A DNA stretch of 50,519 bases from Rhizobium sp. ASV20 (lineage in GTDB: Bacteria > Pseudomonadota > Alphaproteobacteria > Rhizobiales > Rhizobiaceae), in contig NZ_JAELTU010000035.1 of the NCBI RefSeq assembly GCF_016429015.1, positions 1 through 50,519 of the forward strand. Reading direction: 5' to 3'. The notes below the pieces were generated by a model. That model was not told the origin of the DNA. It ran no database searches and was given only the letters and a program-made list of their open reading frames with translations. How positions within the stretch are numbered: the first letter of the stretch is position 1; each line of letters starts with the position of its first letter. This document shows positions 25,980 to 34,314 of the stretch, one piece after another. The position numbers and the translations under genes were made by a program.

Positions 25980-25997
25980 GGTTAGCTCCAGCTAACC
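25980..25997. repeat. GGTTAGC hairpin downstream of lytic transglycosylase
   Basis: Arms GGTTAGC (25980-25986) and GCTAACC (25991-25997) with TCCA between. Lies between the transglycosylase stop and rem. No T-run; operator or weak stem. Confidence 0.4.
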
Positions 25998-26008
25998 AGA
26001 AAGCCAAT

Positions 26009-26024
26009 ACAACCTATAGGTTGT
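26009..26024. promoter_or_regulatory. Perfect 16-bp palindrome abutting the transglycosylase stop
   Basis: ACAACCTATAGGTTGT reads the same on both strands over all 16 bases and ends at the base adjoining the stop codon of the transglycosylase gene. With no loop it cannot form a normal terminator, so it more likely binds a symmetric regulator. Confidence 0.5.
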
Positions 26025-26657
26025 CTAATTCCGGCAGAATGTTGCCGCGTTGGGTGTCCACTTGCCGTAACCCGTGGCAACCAGATTGGCGATTACACGG
26101 CAAACATAGACCTTCTGGGCGGGATCGTTGTTCGGGCCTGCGTGGTATCTTGCTACCGCCATCGTCCAGGTCTCATGCCTGTCATGAAGATTGCGGAGGA
26201 ACTTGGCGGCATACTCGACATTACTGCGCGGGTCGAACATAGCCTCCACGGACGTAAAATTCTCGCCGTGAAAATACTGGTTTATCTGCATGCAGCCGAC
26301 GTCGATAAGCTTCGCGCCGTTCTGTCTTGCAGCTGCAAAAACCTGCAGGGCAGCATTCTCGGACGGTGGGAAAATCGGTCGCCCCTCGACATTGAGCGCA
26401 TAGGGATAGAGCGATCCTTTGCGCCCTGTCTCCGTCAAACCGACTGAATAAAGTATCCCTTCCGGTATTCCATATTTCGCAGCGGCAGACTGGATCTCGC
26501 GCTCGCAGAGACCGCCAGCGCCATTATTCGGCGGCGACGGATTTCCCGATGCTTGCGCATCAGAGGTAAACCGCACCAGAGCGAGAACGCTGAACGCCAC
26601 CACCAGCGCCATCTTCCAAGCCGCGCTCACTCGAACTGCGATTGCCGTTGCTTCCAT
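26025..26657 (-). CDS. Flagellar-cluster lytic transglycosylase
   Basis: A 210-residue exported Slt-type muramidase. After a signal-anchor (MALVVAFSVLALVRFTSDAQA) come the SLT blocks: YGIPEGILYSVGLTETGRKG with the catalytic Glu in LTETG, GCMQINQYFHG, VEYAAKFLRNL and AVARYHAGPNN. It probably opens peptidoglycan for rod or stator assembly, complementing the FlgJ that lacks a muramidase domain. ATG 26657 was chosen (residues MEATAIAVRV), giving a 98-nt overlap with the 3' end of fliK; ATG 26612 is the alternative and still overlaps by 53 nt. Confidence 0.82.
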   Translation of the reverse strand: MEATAIAVRVSAAWKMALVVAFSVLALVRFTSDAQASGNPSPPNNGAGGLCEREIQSAAAKYGIPEGILYSVGLTETGRKGSLYPYALNVEGRPIFPPSENAALQVFAAARQNGAKLIDVGCMQINQYFHGENFTSVEAMFDPRSNVEYAAKFLRNLHDRHETWTMAVARYHAGPNNDPAQKVYVCRVIANLVATGYGKWTPNAATFCRN

Positions 26658-28128
26658 CTGCCTGTTGCCCCGAAAAGTTCTGGCCCCTCGGACGCGCGTC
26701 ACCGCCCTGTCCCTGGTTCAGCAGAGATTGCTGCTGTTGGTTCGATCCGGACTGCCGGTTGCCATCCGACTGCTGATCCGTGCTGGAGGCCAGTGTGACG
26801 GTGATGCTATCGACCTGATAGCCCTGTGCTCGCAGCGCATCGATCATGTGGCTCTGATCGGCGTGCAGTTGCCTGTAGGCCTCGCCGGTCTGCACCTTCA
26901 GATCAACGGTCAACTGATCGCCCGACAGGCGCATGGTGGCAGTCACGTCGCCGAGATTGTCGGGGCTCAACTGGATCTTGAGCGTGTTGACGACCTTGCC
27001 GGTGCTGGTGAGATTGGCAGCATTCGAAAGCGCCGAGCCAGGCTGCATCGCGGCAGACCATTCGCGATCTCCTGCGAGCGAACCGGCGACCAGCGCCGAA
27101 TTGTTCGCAAGCCCGAGGTAGCGGCGGGACTCGAGAACCGTCACAGCCTGGGCATCGCCGCCTGCAGGTGCGGATATCTTGATATCGGCCGCATCGTCTC
27201 CGCGCTTGGCGATCGACATCTCAAGCGCGCCGTTTCGGCCATCCGCGCGCGCCAGGCGGAAGGTCTGCGCCGTATCCGCGGTCGCGCTGTCACCCGGCAT
27301 GGCCTGCCCTGCATCCGTCGCGGCTTCCTTCAGTCCTGCGCTGGAGATCGTCACTCCCTGCACCTTTGCGTCGCTGCGAGCCTGCCCGCCCGCCACAGCA
27401 GCATCCTGTGCCGCAGCGACGGTCTGCGCGACGTTCAGAATCGACAGTGCATCGGTGATGGTGTTCGCGGTCTGAGCGCTCTGCGTCGGTGCTGACTTAC
27501 CGTCGTCAGTCGTAGACGTGCCCTTGTCGCCCTTGGTGGCCGGTGCCTTGCCGTTACCGTCCGTTGGCAAAACCTGACCACCTCCGGCAGCCTCGGCCAG
27601 TTGCTGCGCGATCTCGACAAGCTGTGCCGCGGCATCGGCCTGTGCCGGAAGCTGGCTGACATCCGGCTTTGCAGCTGCCGGGTCGTTCGCATCGGCGGCA
27701 GACGCATCAGTGGCAGAGGGGTCGGCGTCAGCCATCGCCTGCGCCGCCTTCTGAAGCTCGATCAACGACTTTGAAAGCGACAGAGGTCCGGCTCCCTGCA
27801 GGGATTTCGCCCCCTTCGCCAGATTGGCGATATTCGCCACAGATGTATCGATCATACTGCCTCCGGCGATGAGGTTCCCATCCACGGCAAGCGCTGGATT
27901 GCCAGCGGTAACCGTTGTCGTGCCCGCATCTCCGTCTGTGTTGTCATTGGCTGTCTGGGTCGCACCCGTGCCGACATTCGTGCCGGACGATTTACGTCCG
28001 TCGCCGAGGGAGCTTGCGAGGGCATCGAGAAAGCCCTTGCCATCATCCTGCTTCCCTGTGCGGGAGCCCTTGGCGGCAGCAACAATATCTGCGCCGGACG
28101 AGGCGCCAGAGACACCGATGTCGTTCAT
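26560..28128 (-). CDS. fliK: FliK, hook-length control protein (formerly MotD)
   Basis: A 522-residue protein with a long Ala/Ser/Asp-rich, disordered N-terminal region and a conserved C-terminal domain: LKIQLSPDNLGDVTATMRLS, then QLTVDLKVQTGEAYRQLHAD and LRAQGYQVDSITVTL, the switch domain that halts hook export at the right length. A Gln/Ser/Gly-rich tail follows. In S. meliloti the gene at this place was first called motD and later shown to be fliK. ATG 28128 follows the motC stop by 2 nt and has AGGAAA upstream. The tail region overlaps the next gene. Confidence 0.85.
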   Translation of the reverse strand: MNDIGVSGASSGADIVAAAKGSRTGKQDDGKGFLDALASSLGDGRKSSGTNVGTGATQTANDNTDGDAGTTTVTAGNPALAVDGNLIAGGSMIDTSVANIANLAKGAKSLQGAGPLSLSKSLIELQKAAQAMADADPSATDASAADANDPAAAKPDVSQLPAQADAAAQLVEIAQQLAEAAGGGQVLPTDGNGKAPATKGDKGTSTTDDGKSAPTQSAQTANTITDALSILNVAQTVAAAQDAAVAGGQARSDAKVQGVTISSAGLKEAATDAGQAMPGDSATADTAQTFRLARADGRNGALEMSIAKRGDDAADIKISAPAGGDAQAVTVLESRRYLGLANNSALVAGSLAGDREWSAAMQPGSALSNAANLTSTGKVVNTLKIQLSPDNLGDVTATMRLSGDQLTVDLKVQTGEAYRQLHADQSHMIDALRAQGYQVDSITVTLASSTDQQSDGNRQSGSNQQQQSLLNQGQGGDARPRGQNFSGQQADGSNGNRSSSERGLEDGAGGGVQRSRSGAVYL

Positions 28129-28130
28129 GA

Positions 28131-29435
28131 TCAATGACTTTCCTGCTTCAACATGCCGTCGATAGCGTCCAGCTTCGAGCGGCTCGTCGTGACGAATGCG
28201 TTGAACGAAGAGTCGGCCTCCTGCCTCCCTCCCTCCGGGGCGGGAGCTGCCTTTGCCGCGGCTCCCTGCTCAACACCCGCCGTGCCGGGAGACTGGCCTC
28301 CCGTTTGTTTCGTCACAGCAGCATCGTGTTCAGTATTCTGTTGATTGGGCAGGTTAGGAACGTTGCCTTGCCCGAGGCTTGCAGGGTCGGGCGCCCGCAG
28401 GATCTCTTGCGCCACGGCCTTCGCCGCATCGCGCAGAGCCCGATCCCGTGCGTTCAACTCGCCGGCAGGCATCTGGTTGAGATTGCCGATCGCCGCCTCC
28501 AGACCCGGTGTCGAGACACCGGCAACGCCACCGTAGAAGCCTGCCAAAGCGTCGAAACTATCGGTGCCGTCGCTGGAAATCGCCTGGGCCCGACCGGCAG
28601 CGAGCGCCGCGAGATCTGACTTACCGGCAATCGCGGCACGGCGCGCCATGCGCAGATAGATCTCCCGCTGCCTCGGCGGATCCATAAACGACAGAATATC
28701 AATGATATCCTGCTGCTTGACGTCGGAATCGTGATCCACCACGAGCTGCACGAAGAGGTCGGCAAACTGGCTGGCATAGGGAGAATGCAGGAAGCGTCTC
28801 GTATAGCGCTGCGAATATTCAAGCCCCAGCGGCACCAGCCCGGCATCGGCGCACAGGGCAAGTGAGCGGCGCAACGCCGATTCCTCGACGATCGTGCCAG
28901 GCGCCATCAGGCGGGCCCAATCATAAAGCTTCAGGGCCGCCATGGCATTCTTGCCGGACATGACATTACCGGCGACCAGCGAAAGATAGGGACCAATCGG
29001 CTTGTCGCGATACTCCTTGGCAATGTCAGCAAGGGTGTTGACCACCAGCAGGCCCTTGCCGTTCAGATACTTTCTGAGAACATCGGCAACGCGGTTGTCG
29101 AAATTGCCGTTGACGTCGCGCTGCATCAGATATTCGAGCGTTTCGGGATTGCCGCCGCTCATCGCGTAGGCCAGGGCAGCATCGACATTGCGTGTATCTT
29201 CAAACACCGATTTATCGGCATTGCGCAGGCGGGCGTCGATCGTGGCCAGCAGGAATCGTTGCATCTCTCCGGCGGAGCTGTCGCCCGCGACCACGGAATC
29301 CTGAACGAATTCGAGCGAGCGCAGCGTCTTGTAAAGCGGCAGGTTGTCCGGCCCCTCGGCTCGAGCGCCCACCGGCGCCAGGACGCCGAAGGTCAATAGG
29401 AGTGCAAGACGATGTCGATGCGTTTTGCGCGCCAT
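28131..29435 (-). CDS. motC: MotC, periplasmic motility protein
   Basis: A 434-residue exported protein specific to Rhizobiales. Signal peptide: MARKTHRHRLALLLTFGVLA followed by PVGARA. The body is helical (VDAALAYAMSGGNPETLEYL, then KYLNGKGLLVVNTLADIAKE) with a low-complexity Pro/Ala tail. MotC binds MotB in the periplasm and is needed for torque generation in S. meliloti; its chaperone MotE is encoded at 40983. Directly downstream of motB (3 nt). Confidence 0.9.
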   Translation of the reverse strand: MARKTHRHRLALLLTFGVLAPVGARAEGPDNLPLYKTLRSLEFVQDSVVAGDSSAGEMQRFLLATIDARLRNADKSVFEDTRNVDAALAYAMSGGNPETLEYLMQRDVNGNFDNRVADVLRKYLNGKGLLVVNTLADIAKEYRDKPIGPYLSLVAGNVMSGKNAMAALKLYDWARLMAPGTIVEESALRRSLALCADAGLVPLGLEYSQRYTRRFLHSPYASQFADLFVQLVVDHDSDVKQQDIIDILSFMDPPRQREIYLRMARRAAIAGKSDLAALAAGRAQAISSDGTDSFDALAGFYGGVAGVSTPGLEAAIGNLNQMPAGELNARDRALRDAAKAVAQEILRAPDPASLGQGNVPNLPNQQNTEHDAAVTKQTGGQSPGTAGVEQGAAAKAAPAPEGGRQEADSSFNAFVTTSRSKLDAIDGMLKQESH

Positions 29436-29438
29436 GGA

Positions 29439-30869
29439 CTATCCCTGCTTGCCTTGGCCGGGCTTGGCTTTGTCCGGCGACGGTTTGACGGGGTTTTGAC
29501 CATCAGACTTTGCGGGATCCTTCGCCGCCTGGATCGGCGCATTGACGATCAGGATCTCGATACGGCGGTTGGCGTCGTTGAAGGGATCGTCGGGCAGCTT
29601 CAGCCGCCGATCGGCAAATCCGGAGACCTGCGAGATCCGCTTCTCGTCAAGACCGCTGCTCGTCAGCATGTAATAGGCGCTCTGGGCACGATCGAGCGAC
29701 AAACGCCAGTTGTCGTTGCGGCCGCTGACCATATAGGGGCGCCCGTCGGTGTGACCGCGGATGAGGATCGCTCCCTTGCGCTCCGCCAACACCTTTCCGA
29801 TCTTCTCCATTGCCAGCACCATTTCCCGGCGCGGCACGGCGGAGCCGATATTGAACATGGGATCGTTGCTCTGGTCGGAGATGGTCACCAACACGCCACC
29901 TTCGGCTGCCGTGACTTGCAATCCCTCGGCCAGCTGACCGGCGATACCGCCGATCTGCGCCTGTATCTCCTGCTGCAGTTGCTTGGCTTCCTGCTGCTGG
30001 GCCTTCGTCGGCGGAATGTCCTTGTTCTGAGAAACGGCGACGCTATCGTCAAAACTGGAGGAGCTGCTTTGCTCCTTGGCGCTGGCGACCTGCTGCTGTT
30101 GTGATTGCTTACCTTGCTGCTTGCCGGCAGCCTGCGGCTCACTCTGCGTCGGATCCTGCTCCGCGATCTGCGGCTGATCGGCAGGTTGGCCGCTATCGGC
30201 TGCCGTTGCCTTGGACAAGGCCACGACCTCTCCTTTAGGGGACTTATCCGACTTGGCGGACTGTTCCTCGTTCGCCTTCTTCGAGGCGCTGGAAACCTGA
30301 ACCTGCTTCGTCCAGAAATCCGGGTCGAAAGGATCGCGATAGGCCTGCCCGCCATCCGCGCCTGTGGCCGGGCCGGACTGAGCCGCACCGCCCTCGCCCT
30401 TGGCGCTGACATTGGCCTGCTGGCCGACTTCCTGTGCGATTTCAGCCAGTACGGAATAAGGATTCTCGAAAAAATCGGCCTCGGAATAGTTCGTCTGGTC
30501 GCCCGACGTCGCCGTCAGGTCCTCACCCGTCTTGGCAGACTTGCCATCATTCGGTTTGTCCTGCGCCTTATCCGATTTCTGCTGGTTCTTCTCGCCCTCA
30601 GCCTTGTCGACAGGCTTCTTGAGCCCCTTTTCCGTAGGCTTCTCGTCGGCGAGTTTGATGGGGTTGAAATACGACGCAACCGAAGCCTTCGTCTCCTCGT
30701 TGGCAGCATTCACCAGCCACATGACGAGGAAGAAAGCCATCATGGCCGTCATGAAGTCGGCATAGGCGATTTTCCACGCTCCGCCGTGACCGCCCTCATG
30801 ATCGCCGCCACCATGACGCTTGACGATGATGATCTCGTGCTTGCCGTGATTTTGATCGCCGTCGCTCAT
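29439..30869 (-). CDS. motB: MotB, stator protein with very long linker
   Basis: A 476-residue stator subunit. After a short cytoplasmic His/Gly-rich start comes the single membrane helix with the proton-carrying Asp38 (AYADFMTAMMAFFLVMWLVN). Residues about 80-310 are a Lys/Gln/Ser-rich disordered linker, and the C-terminal OmpA-like domain anchors to peptidoglycan (ILIRGHTDGRPYM, RLSLDRAQSAYYML, VSGFADRRL). Enteric MotB is about 310 residues, so the linker accounts for the difference. motA is not adjacent but lies at 48335. Confidence 0.93.
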   Translation of the reverse strand: MSDGDQNHGKHEIIIVKRHGGGDHEGGHGGAWKIAYADFMTAMMAFFLVMWLVNAANEETKASVASYFNPIKLADEKPTEKGLKKPVDKAEGEKNQQKSDKAQDKPNDGKSAKTGEDLTATSGDQTNYSEADFFENPYSVLAEIAQEVGQQANVSAKGEGGAAQSGPATGADGGQAYRDPFDPDFWTKQVQVSSASKKANEEQSAKSDKSPKGEVVALSKATAADSGQPADQPQIAEQDPTQSEPQAAGKQQGKQSQQQQVASAKEQSSSSSFDDSVAVSQNKDIPPTKAQQQEAKQLQQEIQAQIGGIAGQLAEGLQVTAAEGGVLVTISDQSNDPMFNIGSAVPRREMVLAMEKIGKVLAERKGAILIRGHTDGRPYMVSGRNDNWRLSLDRAQSAYYMLTSSGLDEKRISQVSGFADRRLKLPDDPFNDANRRIEILIVNAPIQAAKDPAKSDGQNPVKPSPDKAKPGQGKQG

Positions 30870-31498
30870 TTCAGAATCTCTTTCAGGCTGGCGGCCCAGG
30901 CAGACATGCGGGTCACAAGAACACTCTCGCCGATGGTCACGGTAAGATCGACATCGTCAGCTTCGACATGACGCAGGAGCGTAGCCCCTTCACCAAGATT
31001 GGCCTGCAGGACTTCAAAGAGATTGCGGGGGCCGCTTACGGAAATGGGGCCAGCGCCACCATCGAGGATTGCGGTCCTGACCAACTCGGCAAGATCGGCA
31101 ACCGCCTTCATCGTCATCGTCTCGGTCATGATCGGCGCGAGAACCGCAGCCGCGTCTGCGCTGATGGCCTGACCAAGCATCGTGGCGATGCGGGTCAGAT
31201 CCGCGGCAATTCGTTCCGCTGCCTGTTCTTCATAGCGTGCCCGTAGAGCATCCATTTCGGCTCGAAATGAAAGGGTCATGGCATCGCACTCGGCCCGATG
31301 CTTTTCAGACAATTCCTGAGTCGCCGTTTCATGCCCTTCCGCATAGGCGGCGCGGCGCTCGGCCTCGACATCGACCGGGGGCTCCACAACAGTGTCGTGA
31401 AATTCCAACGGCTCGCCGAAAACCATGTCCGGCATATCGGCGGGGGGCGCCTGTTCGGCGCTGAAATCCTTGAGGTAACGGGATATTGCCAGGCTCAC
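30866..31498 (-). CDS. FliH-like flagellar protein
   Basis: A 210-residue cytoplasmic protein just upstream of motB (4-nt overlap). An acidic N-terminus, a long helix rich in Glu/Ala (YAEGHETATQELSEKHRAEC, then MDALRARYEEQAAERIAADL) and a C-terminal alpha/beta part (GPISVSGPRNLFEVLQANLG, DLTVTIGESVLVTRMSAWA) reproduce the architecture of FliH, the FliI inhibitor/stator. GTG 31498 has GGAGG 7 nt upstream; the longer frame to 31549 is unsupported. Call rests on architecture. Confidence 0.6.
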   Translation of the reverse strand: MSLAISRYLKDFSAEQAPPADMPDMVFGEPLEFHDTVVEPPVDVEAERRAAYAEGHETATQELSEKHRAECDAMTLSFRAEMDALRARYEEQAAERIAADLTRIATMLGQAISADAAAVLAPIMTETMTMKAVADLAELVRTAILDGGAGPISVSGPRNLFEVLQANLGEGATLLRHVEADDVDLTVTIGESVLVTRMSAWAASLKEILK

Positions 31499-31745
31499 GC
31501 GCGCGCCTCCCCATTGGCGTCGGCACGACACTGCAGGTGGATGCCACAAGAGGGCCCATCATTTCCCAGTCTCAAAACGTCGATCATCACGCTTCCGGTT
31601 TCCGTCTTCTGGCAACGCCGCCGGAGATGCGACTATCTCCAGCAAACTGCGGCGCAACCATGCCACTGCGTCGGACCGTAGGCAGTCAAACTTGTGCGAG
31701 GATGAATGCGGCGCGGCACTGCCGATCGGGCCACGCCGCCTGGCC
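31499..31745. other. Spacer between fourth flagellin and FliH-like/motB operon
   Basis: About 250 nt with no gene. It should carry the promoter of the fliH-like/motB/motC/fliK operon. I see neither a clear terminator for the flagellin nor recognisable promoter boxes. Confidence 0.4.
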
Positions 31746-32726
31746 TCATTTCGCCTGCAGGATAATCAACACCTTGCTCGCCATACCGTTAGCGATCGAT
31801 AGCGCCTGAACGCCCATCTGCTGGGCTGTCTGCAGGGCCGATTGCCGCGCCGCGGCTTCTTCCATGTTCGTGTCTACCATATCGCCGACACTGCTCTTGA
31901 TGCTGTCGGTGAGCTTGGAAATGTAATCCGCCTGATCGTCGATATTCGACTTCATCATGCCCAGCGTCGAACCCGCGGACGTTGCAGACTTCAGAAGCGA
32001 ACTCGTGACGTTGAGCATGTCATTGAGCTGATCGTCCGTGGTGGTGCTCGAAATGGCAATTTCAGTGCCGCCAGCCGGCGGCGTACCCCCGGCGGCTGCC
32101 AGAAGATAATAGTTGCGGGCCGTCGTGCTGCCACCGCTCGATGTGCTGAACGTGCTGGCGTCGACATTCTTCGTCAGAAGTCCGCGGCTCGCATCAGCGG
32201 TATCGATCATCAGGGTTTGAGAGCTGTCGTAGCCGATCGTCGCGAGGGTGATCTGGCCGCCCGTGCCGCGTGTGAAATTGCTGATGACCGACTGCTGCGT
32301 GGTGGGATGTGCTTCGCTGTTGTAAAGCCAATTCTCATTGGAGAAGGAGGCCGACTGCGTAACCGACTGCAGCTGATTCTTGAGCTGCTGGATATCGGCA
32401 TTGATGGCGGTCTTGTCCGTGCCGGGTTCCTTTGCCGAAACCAGCTTGGATTGGATCTGGGTCAGCAGACCGACGACCGTATCCATGGCGGTCGATGCGG
32501 TGTCGACCTTGGAAGAGCCGAGACCAAGGGCATCGTTGATGGTCGAAAGGCTGCTCTGATCCGAGCGCATGGTGGTCGCCATCGACCAATAGGTAGGATC
32601 GTCGCTCGCCTTTTGAATGCGGTAGCCGGACGAGACCTGCTGCTGCACGACACCGAGATCCTTGTTGACTCCGCGTAAAACGGTCAATGCCGCAGACGTG
32701 GCCCCATTCGCCGTCACATTGCTCAT
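31746..32726 (-). CDS. Fourth, divergent flagellin
   Basis: A 326-residue flagellin and the most diverged of the four. Conserved ends are present (ALTVLRGVNKDLGVVQQQVS, GYRIQKASDDPTYWSMATTM; C-terminal EAAARQSALQTAQQMGVQAL followed by SIANGMASKVL), but the variable middle differs (SEAHPTTQQSVISNF, SSGGSTTARNYYLL). ATG 32726 (MSNVTANG) is preferred over an in-frame start at 32798, since flagellins start within a few residues of this point. Likely a minor filament component; corresponds by position to flaC or flaD of other rhizobia. Confidence 0.88.
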   Translation of the reverse strand: MSNVTANGATSAALTVLRGVNKDLGVVQQQVSSGYRIQKASDDPTYWSMATTMRSDQSSLSTINDALGLGSSKVDTASTAMDTVVGLLTQIQSKLVSAKEPGTDKTAINADIQQLKNQLQSVTQSASFSNENWLYNSEAHPTTQQSVISNFTRGTGGQITLATIGYDSSQTLMIDTADASRGLLTKNVDASTFSTSSGGSTTARNYYLLAAAGGTPPAGGTEIAISSTTTDDQLNDMLNVTSSLLKSATSAGSTLGMMKSNIDDQADYISKLTDSIKSSVGDMVDTNMEEAAARQSALQTAQQMGVQALSIANGMASKVLIILQAK

Positions 32727-32783
32727 CAGAAAATCCGTAATTCCATTGGGATTGGCAAACCGGGCCGGTCCGGCAGCAACGAT

Positions 32784-32795
32784 TGGCCTCATGCC
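32784..32795 (-). promoter_or_regulatory. Flagellin leader motif, copy 4
   Basis: Minus strand GGCATGAGGCCA, 58 nt before the flagellin ATG at 32726. Matches the core GCATGAnGC seen before all four flagellins. Confidence 0.5.
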
Positions 32796-32976
32796 CACCA
32801 GCGGGAGATTTCCCAGCGCGGCCCGTCGCTAAAACAAGTCGCCGCCCTCGCTTTGAAGAAAGCCGAGAGCCAGCACTCGAATAAGTACTGCAAATCAGTT
32901 GTCGATAAGGTTAACAAAACCCAACGCGCGACGACAAGAGGTAAATGCCGTCGCGCTATCCTAGCGCAAGCTCCGA

Positions 32977-33900
32977 TCAAGCTTTGAAGAGCGACAAGAC
33001 ACTCTGCGCGCTGGTATTGGCAATCTGCAATGACTGTATCGCCAGCTGCTGCTGCGTTTGCAGGGCAGACAGCTTGCTCGATTCCTGCTCCATATTGGCA
33101 TCAACCAGCTTGCCGACACCCGAATCGATCGTATCGCGCAGCGTGGAGACGAAATTCGTCTGCAGATCGATACGGGTCGAAAGCGAACCAAGCTGCGAAG
33201 ACGTGCTGGTCAAGGCATTGAGCGCGCCCTGCACGAGGTTCATCGCTTTGCCAATGTCGCCGCCGGTCATATTGGCAATGTCGAGGCTAAAGACGGAATA
33301 GGACTTGCTGCCGATCGTCTGCTTGCTTCCAAGAATGCCTGAATTCGTATCGAGGCCGCCGCCGGGCTTCGCGCCAAACAAAACGTTGCCGTGCGAGCCG
33401 GTGTCGAAACTGTAGCTGGTGCTGTTGACTGCAACCGTGCCGTCATTGTTGCGCACGAACGAAGACACAACCGACGCGGACGCGCCGTTGGCCGCGTACA
33501 TCCAGTTCTGGCCGGAAAAAGATGCCGATTGAGCGATGCTTTGCAACTGCTGTTGGAGCTGCGTAATTTCCTGCTGCACATCTCCCTTGGAGACACTGTT
33601 TTCGGTCGCAGCGACCAGCTTGTCCTTGATCTGCTGTACGACGGTTATGGCGTTGTCCATCGCCGTGTAGGCCGTATCAACTTTTGCAGCTCCCAGTCCC
33701 AACGCATCGGATACCGCGGAAAGTGCGCTGTTGTCGGAGCGCATGGTGGTCGCGATCGACCAGTAGGCCGCATTGTCCGATGCCTTGGCGACGCGATAAC
33801 CGGAGGAAACGCGGCTCTGGGTATCCTGCAGATTGCTGCTGATGCCGCGCAGAGTCTGGAGAGCGGACATCGCCGCGTTATTGGTGAGAATGCTGGTCAT
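32977..33900 (-). CDS. Third flagellin
   Basis: A 307-residue flagellin closely related to FlaA/FlaB but clearly distinct. Start MTSILTNNAAMSALQTLRGI; end SKLSALQTQQQLAIQSLQIA then NTSAQSVLSLFKA. The exposed centre (NGASASVVSSFVRNNDGTVA) is conserved with FlaA/FlaB apart from several substitutions. ATG 33900 has AAGGGG upstream; the open frame to 33972 lies in the leader. Corresponds by place to flaD (S. meliloti order) or flaC (R. leguminosarum order), so I give no symbol. A weak GCGCTA/TAGCGC stem follows the stop. Confidence 0.92.
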   Translation of the reverse strand: MTSILTNNAAMSALQTLRGISSNLQDTQSRVSSGYRVAKASDNAAYWSIATTMRSDNSALSAVSDALGLGAAKVDTAYTAMDNAITVVQQIKDKLVAATENSVSKGDVQQEITQLQQQLQSIAQSASFSGQNWMYAANGASASVVSSFVRNNDGTVAVNSTSYSFDTGSHGNVLFGAKPGGGLDTNSGILGSKQTIGSKSYSVFSLDIANMTGGDIGKAMNLVQGALNALTSTSSQLGSLSTRIDLQTNFVSTLRDTIDSGVGKLVDANMEQESSKLSALQTQQQLAIQSLQIANTSAQSVLSLFKA

Positions 33901-33963
33901 GGAGGGTGCCCCTTGTGGCTGAAATAGGAAGGGACATTCCGGTCTGCGGCCGGGAACGGCAAT

Positions 33964-33975
33964 CAGCCTCATGCT
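33964..33975 (-). promoter_or_regulatory. Flagellin leader motif, copy 3
   Basis: Minus strand AGCATGAGGCTG, 64 nt before the third flagellin start, within a longer block (33933-33983) similar to the flaB leader: GTTAACA, the motif, TGCCGTT and CCGGAATGTCCC in the same order. Confidence 0.55.
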
Positions 33976-34039
33976 TGTTAACCGGCTCTTAGGAGAGGTT
34001 AACCAACCGTTGCGTTAGCTGCAACTGACAATAATAGCG

Positions 34040-34055
34040 TTAATAAAAGGTTAAC
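34040..34055. promoter_or_regulatory. CtrA-like box upstream of third flagellin
   Basis: TTAA (34040-34043), seven bases, TTAAC (34051-34055). It is 140-155 nt before the third flagellin start. Several further GTTAAC half-sites lie around it (33978, 34003, 34080). Confidence 0.45.
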
Positions 34056-34240
34056 GTCGCCTGTAATAGTTAACAAAATCGGTATTCATCAAGCCGAAGG
34101 CTCAATCGTGTGACGACGGCCACCTCGGCATTTTCGCGGGATGCGCCCGAGCGATTGTCGCTTCGGTTGCGAGAAAACGCCATTTTCTCGCAACTTCTTC
34201 GCTTGGGTGGTTCTGTATCTCCACACAGCTGGCCAGAAAG

Positions 34241-34268
34241 CGAAAACCGCGCCTTTGCAGGCGCGGTT
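34241..34268 (-). terminator. Terminator of flaB
   Basis: Arms AACCGCGCCT (34245-34254) and AGGCGCGGTT (34259-34268), loop TTGC; TTTT follows on the minus strand. Same arms as the flaA terminator, so it was copied with the gene. Confidence 0.8.
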
Positions 34269-34314
34269 GACGTCTTGTTTAAGATTTTCGATCGGCGGAA
34301 GACGCCGTAACTTA

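Larger units (their letters stand above)
25745..26024. promoter_or_regulatory. rem upstream regulatory region
   Basis: An AT-rich 280-nt region with no gene but many dyads: a CtrA-like site (25836-25854), AGTGC-N5-GCACT (25858-25872), a GGTTAGC/GCTAACC stem (25980-25997) and a perfect palindrome (26009-26024). This density fits a promoter controlled by several regulators, as expected for the motility switch gene rem. Confidence 0.65.
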
